A program made the translations under genes and the position numbers. A stretch of 64,000 nt of DNA from Crocodylus rhombifer (Eukaryota > Chordata > Crocodylia > Crocodylidae): positions 62,001 through 126,000 of the forward strand of contig JAVSML010024259.1 in NCBI GenBank assembly GCA_038503035.1, read 5' to 3'. The notes beneath the pieces were generated by a model. The model ran no database searches. It saw only the letters and a list, made by a program, of their open reading frames with translations, and was not told where the DNA came from. This document shows, piece by piece, positions 49,701 to 61,371 of the stretch (position 1 is the stretch's first letter; each line of letters starts with the position of its first letter).

Positions 49701-49983
49701 AGCCCAGGGCTGAATTAATTCAATCTTCACAGGTTAGTTTAACAGACATTCACTTTTGATCCAGAAATGCAGCCACATGCCTGCAGTAGCCCAGGCCAGA
49801 AGCCAAAGAGTACTAGAGCATTCCTCCCTGCTCTCCTGGAGAAGATAGCTTGAACCTGGAGGGGATCTGGGACAGCAGTTCAATAAACCAATTTAACCAA
49901 AATCAGTTAAGTCTGATGATACATCCAGACCAGTTTCGCCCAATTTGAAAGTGCTTTTTGTGCACTGAACTGTTATGTTTTAT

Positions 49984-50700
49984 ACATTTCATAGACATTA
50001 GGGCTGGAAGGCACCTCAGGAGATCACTGAGTCCAGCCCCTGCCCCACGGGCAGGAAGTCAGCTAGGATCAAAGGATCCTAGCAAGATAAGCATCCAAAC
50101 ACTTCTTAACGGAGTCCAGAGTAGGTGCTTGAACCACCTTTGGAGGAAGCCTATTCCAGGCCTTGGGGGCTTGGACAGTAAAAAAGTTTTTCCTTATTGT
50201 CAGCGTGAAAAGGTCTTAGAGGAATTTGTGACTGTTGGTCCTTGTCATGTCTCAGGGTGCTCTGGTGAACAGACGTTCCCCCAGATCCTGATGCACACCC
50301 CTGATTAACTTACAGACTGCCACAAGGTCACCCCTGAGCCTGCGCTTTTCCAGGCGGAAGAGTCCTATGGCTCTCAGGGTCTCTTCATAGGGCCTATTCT
50401 CCTGCCCTCTGCATGTCTCTCCTCTGGACTCTCTCAAGCTTCTCCATATCCTTCCTGAATTGTGGAGCCCAGAATTAGATGCAGTACTCCAGCTGTGGCC
50501 TCACCACGGTCAAGTACAGCGGGAGGATGGCATCCAGAGGATTTACTTGAGAAGCATCTATGGATCCAAGCCAGAGTTTGGTTTTCTTTACCAGCTGCAA
50601 CATCACATTGGTGGCTCATGTTCATCTTGTTGTCAATCATGACCCCCAAGTCTCTTTCGGCCTTGGTGCTAGTGAGCGTAGCACTGCCAAGCCTATAAGC
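49984..50700 (-). mobile_element. CR1 LINE, 5'-truncated, minus strand
   Basis: Reverse-strand copy of the CR1 3' end: GGGCTGGAAGGCACCTCAGG next to TTTCATAGACATTA at 49984 is the 3' terminus. Reading leftwards from 50700 gives GVMIDNKMNMSHQCD and ENRPYEETLRAIGLF (50252-50437). It parallels the 3' half of the plus-strand copy at 46125-47335. Confidence 0.92.
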
Positions 50701-51859
50701 ACCTTACAGATTTGAACCAGTTTCCAATCACTTGTACTGATTTGTGGGTAACTCCTGCCCTTAGCCCTGATGAAGACATGGAAGAGTGTCTTCATGCACA
50801 GGTTTGCTAACCTAGTGAGGATAGTTTTAAACTAGGTTCACAAGAGGATGGAAAAAAAAAATCCCAAAGGTAAGAGGTGAAACACTATAAATTAAGAAAT
50901 GGCAGAATTAAGTCTGCAATGCAAACTTGATTTGCATTACAAAATGCAGATTTTCATTACAAGATTACATAATATTTTCCCACAGGACTTCTGGCTCATT
51001 CAGGGCATGGAGCAGGTATCAGTCAGAGAATGAATAAGGATTATGTAGTAAAACAGGCTGGTGCTACAGTGGGTGAAAGAAGTGTAATGAATGAGGCATG
51101 GGATTGAAGAAGAGGAAGGATGGTGTCAGAGGTAAGGTATTTAAATGTTGCTCTGTAGCTCTAGATTCATATTCTAAAGGGCAGTCACATAAACCTTTCA
51201 CAAGTGACTTCTAGCTGTGTGTTTCTCAATTTCTAAGTGCCAGACTTGAGATCCTGAGGTCTGATTTTCACCCATGCTGAGCACATGGCAGCAACTAAAG
51301 TCAATGGAAAATGTACTTTGATAATGTCAACAATTATATACAAGCTAATTATTTTCGAAAAGTCATGCTGTAGGCTTCAAAAATTTGACACCCTAAATTA
51401 ACAGACTTTTTTTTCATTGATCTCTAAGACTCAATTTCACATCGGTAAAATGGGAATAAATCCACTCCCTCACTTCACAGGTACTTTAAAAAGATAAACT
51501 AGTTTCTGTAAAAGATTTGAATTGTATAGAACACCACCAAATAGTCCAATGAAAAAAGAAAAAAATGTATTCAAAGCAGGGCTATCCAGCTTGGGGCACC
51601 AAGACCCTTTCCCCCCCAGTCACATACCCCCATGTTTTATGCTGCATGAGATGCCATCTGGGCAGCCCCGTCTTCAGAGCAAGGTTTGAATAGCACAGTA
51701 GATAAGAAAAGAAGCCATGTGCTAAACAATGCTGAGAAAACAACGTGACTAAAACCTCATATTACTGAACAGTCAACAGTACCAACTCCATGCACTGAAT
51801 GAGGCAGAAATGCTCTATGACCATATTATTAATGGGCTGTATCATTATGCAAACCTATA

Positions 51860-53197
51860 TGGCTGTGTGAGGCTTCAGACAGAGCTTTGGATCCAAAGAA
51901 GCTTTGGATGTTTCAGGGTCTGAAGCAGCACATCCGGGTCGAAGCGCTGCCCCGTTAGGCTTCCTGAAGCAGTTTGGAGCCACCTCGGAAATCTGGCAAT
52001 AGGGTATAATGGAGAAACAATAAAATATCTATAACTTCGTTGTTTTTGTCCGATTTGGATGAAATGTTGAGGGGTGGTAGATTCTGCAGAGAGGATGAAA
52101 CCTGCCAAGTTTCAAGAAGATCAGTGCAGGCGTTTCGGAGAAACAGCACCCCAAATTCTTGAAAACAAAACTCCTGTCATGTCTACATGTTACAACACAG
52201 GAGGGTCAAAACTGCAGGGCTGGTAGCTCTTACTGAGACCACAAAGCCTGCCAAGTTTCAAGAAGATTGGTGCAGGGGATTGGGGGGAACTGCCCCTCAA
52301 GATGCACAAGCAAAACTCCTGCCATGGGTGCTTGTTGGACTGACTGTGTCTGTCTTGGGGCGGGGAGGGGACACACTACTGCAGGCCGGGCTGCTAAGAT
52401 GCTGTGTTACCAGTTACCAATCAATCAATCACGATTCACTCAGGGACCAGCTCAATACACAGGACCTAGCTACTACATAATGACTTAACAAGCATCAATT
52501 AGCACCTACAAAACCAGGCTAAGGAGAGGAAAAAATCAATATCGACAACCAACTGTCCCAAGACAGACACTGTGTTGGCATGAGTTTTGTCTGTCAGCAG
52601 GTAGGGGTGCAGGGCCCCAAAACCCCCCTGCACTGATCTCCTTGACAGCTGCAGGCATTGTGGCCTCAGCGGGGGCCACCATCCCTGCAGCTGTCACCCC
52701 ACTGCACCTTAACACACGCAGTGTCACTCATGTCACAAGTTTTGCTTGTCTGCAGCTTGAGGTGCAGTTCCCCCCAAACCCCTGTACTGATCTTCTCGAA
52801 ACTTGGCAGGCTTTGTGGCCTCAGTAAGAGCTACCAGCCCTGCAGTTTTGACCCTCCTTTAGTGTAACACACAGCTGTGACGTGAGTTTGGCTTGCAAGA
52901 ATTTGGGGTATAGTTTCCCCCAAACCCCTGCACCAATTTTCCTAAAACATGGCAGGTTTTATACTCTTAGCACAAGCTACAATCCCTGCAGGTTTCATCC
53001 CAATCAGACAAAAAACAACGAAGTTACAGATATTTCATTGATTCCCCATTATACCCTATGGCCGGATCTCCAAGGTGGCTCCAAACCTTCGGCCAGATCA
53101 AGGGGGAAACCCAGTCCGGAGCTCCAGACTGGATCGCAGCCATCCAAAGCAGCCGGAGCCGAAGCCAGAGCAGATCTCTGCCGACTCGCACAGCCCT
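51860..53197. mobile_element. large foldback DNA transposon, about 1.34 kb
   Basis: The left part (51860 to about 52360) and right part (about 52700 to 53197) are long inverted repeats: for example ATAACTTCGTTGTTTTTGTC at 52031 against the complement of GACAAAAAACAACGAAGTTA at 53008, and GTTTGGAGCCACCTCGGA at 51970 against CCAAGGTGGCTCCAAAC at 53069. The ends read TGGCTGTGTGAG and (reverse complement) AGGGCTGTGCGAG. Flanking octamers match only 5 of 8. It is probably hAT-related, with no coding capacity. Confidence 0.75.
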
Positions 53198-54554
53198 ACT
53201 ATATAGCTTTCGGCCGTCATAAAGCAAAGCTTACCAGGAGTTCAGAAGCTAACACTTAGATTTACTTTTGAGAATCAGAGGCCTCTTATTCTCACTAAAG
53301 AGCTTTCAATTCATGTTCCACACTGGTTCAACAGACAGTTTGCTGATCTTTAGGCTACAGGACTAGTCTACCTCCACCAAGTGTTTAGTCTGGTGGGAAG
53401 CTGTTTGGAATTCAATTTCCTTCTGTGTCCTTGACTGATATTGTTATATGCAAGCCCAGAGACTTTGTATTAGGTAAATGCAATACATTTAAAAATAAAT
53501 AATTAAAATAAATGCAGAACGGTTTTGACAAGGAGGAGTTATAAGAGCTATAAAAAAAGAAAACACACAACCATTCACTTACTATCCCTAGATGCAACTT
53601 TAGTGAAATATGGGGAGAGTTGAGAATAAAATTCAACAAATATGAAAGGCCCTTAAACTTCCTCATGATAAGTACAAACTGACTAGACACACAGGTATGA
53701 GTATGTCCTATTTGCCCTGGCTTAGGGTGAATGACTCTGGCCCTGCCATGAAATATCTCTGAATTCCACCTTACATAGTCAGTGACCCATGAACTCACGC
53801 ATAAGGGTGCAGGAAGATTTCGCACAGGTGTTAATTGCCTCCCAGGACTGGGCCCAAATTGAAAAAAAACTGAAATCAGTCAATCTACTGTTTATCCCAG
53901 AGCCTAATTTCCATATAAAATGGACTACCTGTACATGAAATTTACTCATCAAGGAACTGGAGTCTTTCAAATGTTTTTTATACGTTCATTCTTGTAAAAT
54001 CAGGGTGTCTGTCTGCACGGAGAGCTTCCAAAATCTTCAAAACAAAGTACCAGCTAGAGCCAATCATTTCTCATCTCTCTTTTCTTGTGTAGAGCCCTAT
54101 GGATATTAAAGATCCTTCTAATCATGTGGGTGTTTCAAAGCTGATGCTGGACTTAAATGGCCATGTTTCATGAACCAGGCAGGGCCATCTAGTTATAAAG
54201 CTCAGAAGTGGAAGTAATGGGACCTTGTTTCTGTTCTCAGCTCCAGAATTTTTTCCATTTTGTAGCTTTTTGCAAGTCACCATATCTTGCATATTCCTTC
54301 CTAAAGTGCTCTGAAATATTGAGACAAAGTGCTTTTTAGGTGAAAATATTATTGGATCAGTAGCAAAAAGCTCATACAGAGGACACAAACTGGTTCAAAG
54401 TAACATGAAATATTATAGGTACCAAACCAAGAGATGTAGTTTGGGGAAGAAATAATGAAAAAATGGTGAAACTATTACAGCTCCATCATTGGTTTTATTT
54501 TATTGGTTTTACAGCAAAAAGTGCTCACACTGAACCCTCCAAAGTGTTTCTCAC

Positions 54555-54992
54555 AAGAACGCTAGTGAGAGTTATCCTTCCCTCTTTCCAAATACAAAAC
54601 TTACTTACCACAGCCCACTGCTGTATTTTTGATGCTCATGTTAAAAGTATTGCCAACTCTCATGATTTTTGGCATTGTTCTTAGAGTCCATGCTTCGGGA
54701 ATGTGAAAAACTTAGCTCTTTATATATATATAAATAAAAGAAAGAACTACGTTTTTCACATTCCCGAAGCATAAGAACAATGCCAAAATTCATGAGAGTT
54801 GGCAATACTGTTCATGTGAACCTCAAAAAACATAGCAGTGTGCTGTGATAGCTAAGTTTGTATTTGGGAAGAGGGAAACATAACTTTCACTAAAGTTCTT
54901 TTATATGTATAAAAGAAAGGGCTAAGCTTTTCACATTCCCAAAGCATAGACTTTAAGAACAATGCAAAAAATCACGAGAGATGGCAACACTG
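54555..54992. repeat. three-unit inverted/direct repeat with very similar arms
   Basis: The left arm 54555-54721 and right arm 54740-54900 are near-perfect inverted copies (shared block TGCTTCGGGAATGTGAAAAA and complement), separated by an AT-rich TATATATA loop of under 20 bp. A third partial copy at 54901-54992 repeats the right-arm orientation with more divergence. There is no coding content and the family is not recognised. Confidence 0.85.
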
Positions 54993-55616
54993 TATTAACC
55001 GGTTTGCTGTTAATTAGAGCTCTTAGAGATACGTTTCTCTTTTATTTAGTTGCATGTTCTGCATCTGTCCTGAATTGTCACTGCTTTTCAAGAGGGTATC
55101 CAAGTAACTAAGGTCGCTTTCTCCTCCATTAATAACTATCATCCCTTTGGTGATTGGCTTAAAATATACACTTCTAGATAAGGTAATTTAACAAACATAT
55201 TTCATCTGGCCAAAACATTTGGATTTTAGGAAATGTAATAAAAGGTCCAAGCCCTAAAGTAAAGTGCATTTGCAACTGGATGCAACACCTTTGTTGCAAG
55301 GAACTTATAAAAAAAAAAAAAATTCATAAATGTAAACAAGGCCTAATTCTGTGCATTAACATGATTACAAAAGCAAAAGCAGGAATAGGATAAACCTCTC
55401 AACAAGCAGTAATTCTGGCATCATACTATCCTCTTAGCTGTGTATCATGACATACTCAGATTAGTTTATATTAAGTTTGGTCAAGGTCATAAGTAGATGC
55501 AAAGGACCTAGTAAAATATTAACAAATGTTCTAAACCTACATTGTAACTAACTGAACAGTTTTCCTTCCAGCCCTGTCCTCTCACATTTCACTACAATTT
55601 GTATCCAAGACAGCTT

Positions 55617-55725
55617 GGAATTTAAGACAATCCTCAATAATTAGATTCTATGTATGGAAAAGTATACAATTTGTTATACTCTGCCCCATATAGAATCTAA
55701 TTATTGAAGGGTCGTCTTAAATTCA
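55617..55725. repeat. hairpin with about 40-bp arms
   Basis: Left arm 55617-55657 (starts GAATTTAAGACAATCCTC) pairs with 55685-55725 (ends GTCGTCTTAAATTC) around a loop of about 27 bp. The inner half TAATTAGATTCTATGTATGG pairs almost perfectly. It is probably a MITE or the end of the GC-rich block to its right (55725-55975). Confidence 0.7.
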
Positions 55726-55983
55726 TCCCCCAACTGCTGCAACAGAGAATGCAGAGGTAAGGGGACAAGAGGTGGGAAAAGCAGTGGCAAGGGTCCAGGC
55801 AGTGAGGGGGCAAGAACTAGGGTGTCGGCAGGTAGCTTGACACTTGTGCCTCTACCTCCCCTGTACCACCTTGCCCCTCCTTCTCCACTTGTCACCCAGA
55901 TGCCTCACCCCCTCCCTCCTTTCTGCCACCACTTACCCTCTTAAAAGCTCTGGCTGCAGCTCCAGCAGAGACACAGACTAGAC

Positions 55984-56176
55984 GAGGGGTCAGCAACCCC
56001 CGGCACACATGCCGAGCATGGCACGCAAGGCCATTTTGCTTGGCGCACCACCACCAGCCCCATAACTAAGCAGCTGCCAGCCACAGAGCCCAGGCTGCTC
56101 CCAGCACTCTGGCACCTTCCAAGGTAGATGTTGTGGTTTTTTCGGCACTCCAGCCAAAAGATGTTGTCAACCCCTA
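55984..56176. mobile_element. hAT-type MITE, 193 bp
   Basis: Starts GAGGGGTCAGCAACCCCCGG and ends (reverse complement) TAGGGGTTGACAACATC. Perfect 8-bp target duplications GACTAGAC lie at 55976-55983 and 56177-56184. It inserted into a CAGCTCCAGC-rich block that continues on both sides. Confidence 0.9.
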
Positions 56177-56184
56177 GACTAGAC

Positions 56185-56420
56185 AGCGGATGCACCCCGA
56201 CACTGGTGGCAGCTCCAGCAGCCTCAGTCAGGCAGCAGCAGTGGTGGCAGCTCCAGCCCTGCCCCTGGCCCCAGTCAGGCTGCAGCAGAATCCCCAACCA
56301 GGCTGTGGCTACAGCTCTGGCTGCAGTCCCAGCTCCAGACCCGGATCTGGGCCCAGGTTGGGACCAAAGCTGGAGTCAGAGCTGAGCCACAGCAGCTGCC
56401 TGCCCAGGGCAGTACTCAAA
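56185..56420. other. CAGC/CTCC-rich low-complexity block
   Basis: Dense GGCAGCTCCAGC-type repeats, continuous in composition with 55950-55975 on the other side of the MITE. Open frames here are compositional. Confidence 0.6.
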
Positions 56421-56814
56421 TGCAAAATGAGGCTCTTTCTTCTCCTTTATGCTGAATGGGAAAAAAACCTTGGCTTGGATTCTAGTAAATCCAGCAGAAT
56501 AAGCCACAACCTGTTGTTGTAAGTCACCTTAAGATAAGCACACACATGCCCTATTAAGATTTAAGAATGTGGCAGATAGCATTATCATGCAGACATCTGA
56601 AGTGACAAGCATTTGACTTATTTTTGGAACATATGCCTATAACAAAACAGCTTAACTGCAGTACTGCTGACTGAAACTAATCGCATCAGGATTGCCAAAC
56701 AGAAATACTGGGGGGCGGGGGGGACAATATCTAAATATCATTCACTCCAGGGGAAGGTAACAGTCCAGACCTAGCAGCAGGCCCAAGAGACTGCTCTAGG
56801 ATTAGCTTCTAATA

Positions 56815-56966
56815 CAGGGGCGGGCAATTATTTCAGGCGGAGGGCTGCTTACTGAGTTTTGGCAAGCCAGGCAGCCAGGGGCAGATAAATATTAATTTTC
56901 TAGGTTTTTTAGGAGATCCACGGGCCAGATAGAATGGCCTGGCAGGCCACATCCAGCCCACCCCTG
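56815..56966. mobile_element. hAT-type MITE, 152 bp
   Basis: Starts CAGGGGCGGGCAATTATTTC and ends (reverse complement) CAGGGGTGGGCTGGATG. Flanks TTCTAATA (56807-56814) and TCCTAATA (56967-56974) match at 7 of 8. It is related to 37463-37648 and shares the block AGATAAATATTAATTTTCTA with the element at 12937-14356 (about 14272). Confidence 0.9.
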
Positions 56967-57019
56967 TCCTAATAACATTATGTTTCACTTCCTTGGACGA
57001 ATGTTAGTCCTGGTTAACT

Positions 57020-57330
57020 ACACAGCTTTGCAGAAGGTAGGATGGCACCTTAGAGACTATTCTAATTCAGAAAAGCATTAAGCTTTTGCAGCTGACAGCC
57101 CATTTCATTAGATGCTATGAACTGAATGGATTTGCAGAGAGCAGGGGTACTACCATTTTGTTCTACTTTGTTACTAATGCGGAATTCTCTCTCAGGAGAA
57201 GAAAAGGATACTATGCAGAAGGAGAAAACAGGAGTGATAGGGAAGACAGGGAGAACAGAAGGAAACAGCTGAGCTGATGTTGGGGTGTGTGTAGGCCATT
57301 TAGCACTCTGCTGGCCTGAACTGTGGTAGC
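57020..57330 (-). repeat. Penelope-like tail fragment, minus strand
   Basis: GGTAGGATGGCACCTTAGAG and TAAGCTTTTGCAG are the reverse complement of the tail of the copy at 59030-59515. The remainder to 57330 is weakly matched. Confidence 0.5.
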
Positions 57331-59029
57331 ACAATAATGATTTTTCGGGTTGAAGTAGAGGTGTGCGCTGTGTTATTTAAGACACCCGGCACTCTAATCT
57401 CCACTCTCCTTTCCCCTCACCTCTCCTTGAAAAAGACCCAGAGTCTTGAAAGCAAAAGGCTTGCCCCTCTAGAAGCCCCAGTAGGCTAGCTGAAGGGGAT
57501 CCTACAGGAAGGAGACTAGATAAAGCTTTTAAGGGAGTCCTGAGGCAATTTCCACTACAAGAGGGGGAGGGGTCCATAACAAAAGGATCCATGACAGATG
57601 CATGTCTTATTTTTACTTAGATTTCTGCAGGCTTCTCAGCATATGCAACTCCTTCTTCTTGGGAATAGGCTTATCAATGGTTAAAGCACCTTCGCCACCA
57701 AATACAGAGAAGACAGGTCTTAACAAGATGGGGAGGGAGAGGTCAGAGGGGGCATTCATTTTCTGAAAAGATGGCAACTCTTCCACCCTCCTTATTTTGT
57801 TAAGAGGTGTCACAATCCAATGTGAATACATCTTCACAGGACAATTTAGCTTAGAAACTGTCTGACATCAAGCACATATCAAGCAGAGTAAAAGACTGCT
57901 TTTTGAGGTGCATTCATGTATCAAGGAGGCCACCAAGATTAATATTCCACAATTTGATTAGCATTTTAAATTAGATACTTAAACAAGCATGATGCTGTCA
58001 TCACACAGGTTTTTGTGTAACACAGAACAGTCCATCTACTGCATTTTCAGACCTATACTGAGCAACTTACCCAAATGCTGCAGTTGTTAAGGACAAGTGA
58101 GAAAGGGGAAAAAAAATCTTAGAGGTGATAAGATAAAAATGCGAGTGCCACTCCTCATTCTTTAATTCAGTGCTACCACTTAACCCTTTTGATCCAGAAA
58201 CAAAACTTCCTCCAAACTGCAAACAAGTACCAAATTAGATTTACTACAGCCTATTTCAGGTTAAAGCTTCAGTTTGTGACTATCGGCACTATTCTGAATA
58301 CTGGCACTTGATATGCAAAGCTTCCCAAATGGCCAAAATAATGACTTAGATACATCATACAGTGGATGATAATACAGTGATTGAATATGCAGAAACATTT
58401 CTCTCAATAGCAGCTCATATACCCCATTGAATGAAAGTTACCATTTTGATGGGCAAGGAAATACTTCCTGGGATTGTAGCACATCACCTTTCACTTGACC
58501 CTGTATTCATTTTATGTAAGTAATTCACAGATTGTTGAATTCTCCTCTACAGCTTTATGTAACCATAGGCTGTTCAGTTCCTTGAGGAAATCACCAATCT
58601 CTGACCACTGCTTTGCTACTGATAATGATAACAACTCTGAGTACTGAAGTCCCTACTAGGGGATCATTAAAAATTGCTTTTGTTTTTATATAAATCAAGA
58701 TCTTCACAACCCCAGACTAGTAAAAATTGCTGCTTTTACATGGCACCTCCAGCCTTAGATGATAACAGGAAAGGAAAGGGAGAGCAAGTGCTTGCAGGGT
58801 CAGGCTTACTGCTGAGTACAAAATATAGAAGCAGCAGGAACCTACAGGAGGGAGTATAATTTAAGACCTAGACATGGAAACCTTCCCCTCCTTAGCTATC
58901 TCAAGATAAGAGTTGCCATGATGATGAGAGCGGTAATTGCTGTTCTGAGTGGAAGCAAGATTGATACTGGAAATGGAAGGGCAGAAGTGCATCATAGCCA
59001 TAAAGCTTATTCAATGACGAGAAAGAATG

Positions 59030-59515
59030 GACACCAATTCAACATTTTCAAGAAAGACAAGCAAGCCTGTGACAGAACACCTTAACCTCCCTTCGTATTC
59101 CATTGCTGTGAACAGCAACAACAAAACTTTAAAAACCAATTTAAATGCAAAACTGCAGAACAAGAAATCATCCACGGACTGGATCGTATTAAGCATGGTC
59201 TCAACAGAGGCTCTGGATTCTTATCCATTACCTGGACTAGCTTTAATAACCCTTATGTCCCTCAAAGGGTTAACTGCTTTGTTTATCCTCTCTGATCCCT
59301 TCAACTCTCTCAGCAAAGCCACTTTCCCTTCCCCCTTTTCCTATCCTTTGTCTTTGAATTAATTTATTTCTTTCTGTTTAGTACTCCTGCTCTCTTCAAG
59401 TCTAGCCAGTAGTATCTGAAGACCTAGGCTGCCCATGAAAGCTTATGCCTATCTGAATGAGTTAGTTTCTAAAGGTGGCATCCTGCCCCACCTTCTTTCT
59501 AAGGTTTGCAAGCTT
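59030..59515 (+). mobile_element. Penelope-like element remnant, C-terminal region and 3' tail
   Basis: The open frame 59027-59362 carries EHLNLPSYSIAVNSNN and LNAKLQNKKSSTDW, conserved with the copy at 40430. The tail CCCATGAAAGCTTATGCC followed by TTAGTTTCTAAAGGTGGCAT is the block shared with the isolated tail repeats. 5'-truncated and inactive. Confidence 0.65.
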
Positions 59516-60785
59516 TCTAAGGTTCGAGTTCATAGTTAAGGGAAGCCTATTATTCAGGAATCAAGATTCAGCTTCAGTGTTTCTGTTTTGCCAGTATCCT
59601 TTACAGTGCTTAAACCTCCTTTTTTCTAAGGTTTAATTTTAAAAACTGGTTTCTGACTTATCGGTAATTCTTTCCCCCCTTATTTTTGATGAGGGAGCCT
59701 AACATTGTCAGGTTAGGTGCAGATAAGATATGATATTCACTTTCATTACAAAGGCTCTTTACAGATCCAAAATTGATCTGCCTTGATTCACTGCTTCACA
59801 GTACAGATCACAGCAAAAAAGGGGGAGTTGTCAGAGACTATCATTACCAATATTAGTCTCAGGGACTTTCTGTGCATCACTTTTAAACACCACAACCCTC
59901 TGAAATCACTGTGAGAGAAGAACATGCCAATTTCATACCTGAGAGAGAGAGAGATCTCACACAAATCACCATAAAGATGAGATCATTTCCAGATGTTTAA
60001 CACATTCAATCTCAAAGATCAATAAGATTGCCATCAGAAACATTAAACACTTTCTGGACATTAAACAACATAAAATGTAGTAGGAACAGATTAACACTGG
60101 TGAGATAGATGAGAAAGTGATTTTACTTGTTTGTTTGTTTTTACACACACATTTTGAAGGAGTATCGATAAACTTACACTCTCTGCATTTTCACAGGATG
60201 TTTAGAAATCTGTTCACTTGTATAGCCTTTGTCAGGCTTTGCCTAATGACTTACCAAGATCATTAAATAAATTCCTACAAAATAACTTTGTTTCCTTCTG
60301 ATACAGTCAATGCAGTCATTCCAATAGTAAAATACATGAATTCTTTACCATCTTCCTAAATTGCTGCACTATGTTGCTAGGCCCTCTACTCTAAAAGTGA
60401 AGGGATCTTATTTGAGTCATTAGAGGAAAACATTGAAATTAGTATTTGTAAAGTACTATTATCCTTGGAGAGAAAGGTGATACAAAAGTGCAAATATTGT
60501 ATCATCAGATCATCAGCTCAAAATGAAAACCAAACAATGAAAGGATATTAAAGCCAGTCAAAAAGGTAATTACAGCAAAGGAAGTGAAGAACGTAATGTG
60601 AAAACCTTAAATCACACTTCTAAAATATCACTATACTTAGTATACCATTAACTTTGTAACAAAACCAAAAACAAATCCATGAGCATGTGAACACGTGACA
60701 AATGTGACAAATAACTGCCTCTGCTCACCCAGTAGATAGCATTGACTATGTTTCTAAAACAATCTAAAGTGGATTCATGTAGAGC

Positions 60786-61010
60786 CAAGGGTGTCAAACT
60801 CATCACTCCCCAGGGGCTGAATGAGTACAGCGGGGCCAGTCTATGAGCCAGATTGGGCTTGCAGACTGGCCCTGTGCACCAGTAGCAGCTTACCCCCAAC
60901 CCAGTCTTCTGGTCTATGTGCAGAGCTGGTTGGGCATGTGCTGCATGCAGTGTGCAGGTACAGTCTGAAACCCGTGGGCAGCACTACAGGCCAGAGTTAT
61001 GACACCTCTG
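60786..61010. mobile_element. hAT-like short element, 225 bp
   Basis: Starts CAAGGGTGTCAAACTCATC and ends (reverse complement) CAGAGGTGTCATAACTCTGG. The end pattern is like the unit at 40659, but I find no flanking duplication, so the exact ends are tentative. Confidence 0.55.
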
Positions 61011-61279
61011 AAATACACCATTAGAGCACAGCTCAGTATCTGACAACCCACCTGACATCTTCAACAGCACATATTTCTACTGGTATAAGATTCTACAAGT
61101 TTTCAGGAAGAAGTTCATTTCCTTTTAGGGGTAGGTTACATTAGAGCAACAGTATTAAATTTCGTGACTATGAGGCTATGGATGCAAAAAAAAGAACTGA
61201 TAATTTTGTGCACACTGATTCCTATATATTCCTACACATCAAATACTAGTATTCACTAATTTAGTGTGGAAAACATGCA

Positions 61280-61371
61280 ATAGAAAGAACCTTTTTCTGA
61301 AATCTTTGACGTAAATCTCCTATATCCTGTCATATATTATAAATCTATAGAAAGAACCTTTTTCTGAAATC
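61280..61371 (+). repeat. 25-bp perfect direct repeat, 67-bp spacing
   Basis: A 25-base block beginning ATAGAAAGAACCTTTTTCTG occurs at 61280-61304 and again at 61347-61371 with no mismatch. The intervening sequence is unique and AT-rich. This looks like a recent local duplication. Confidence 0.9.
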
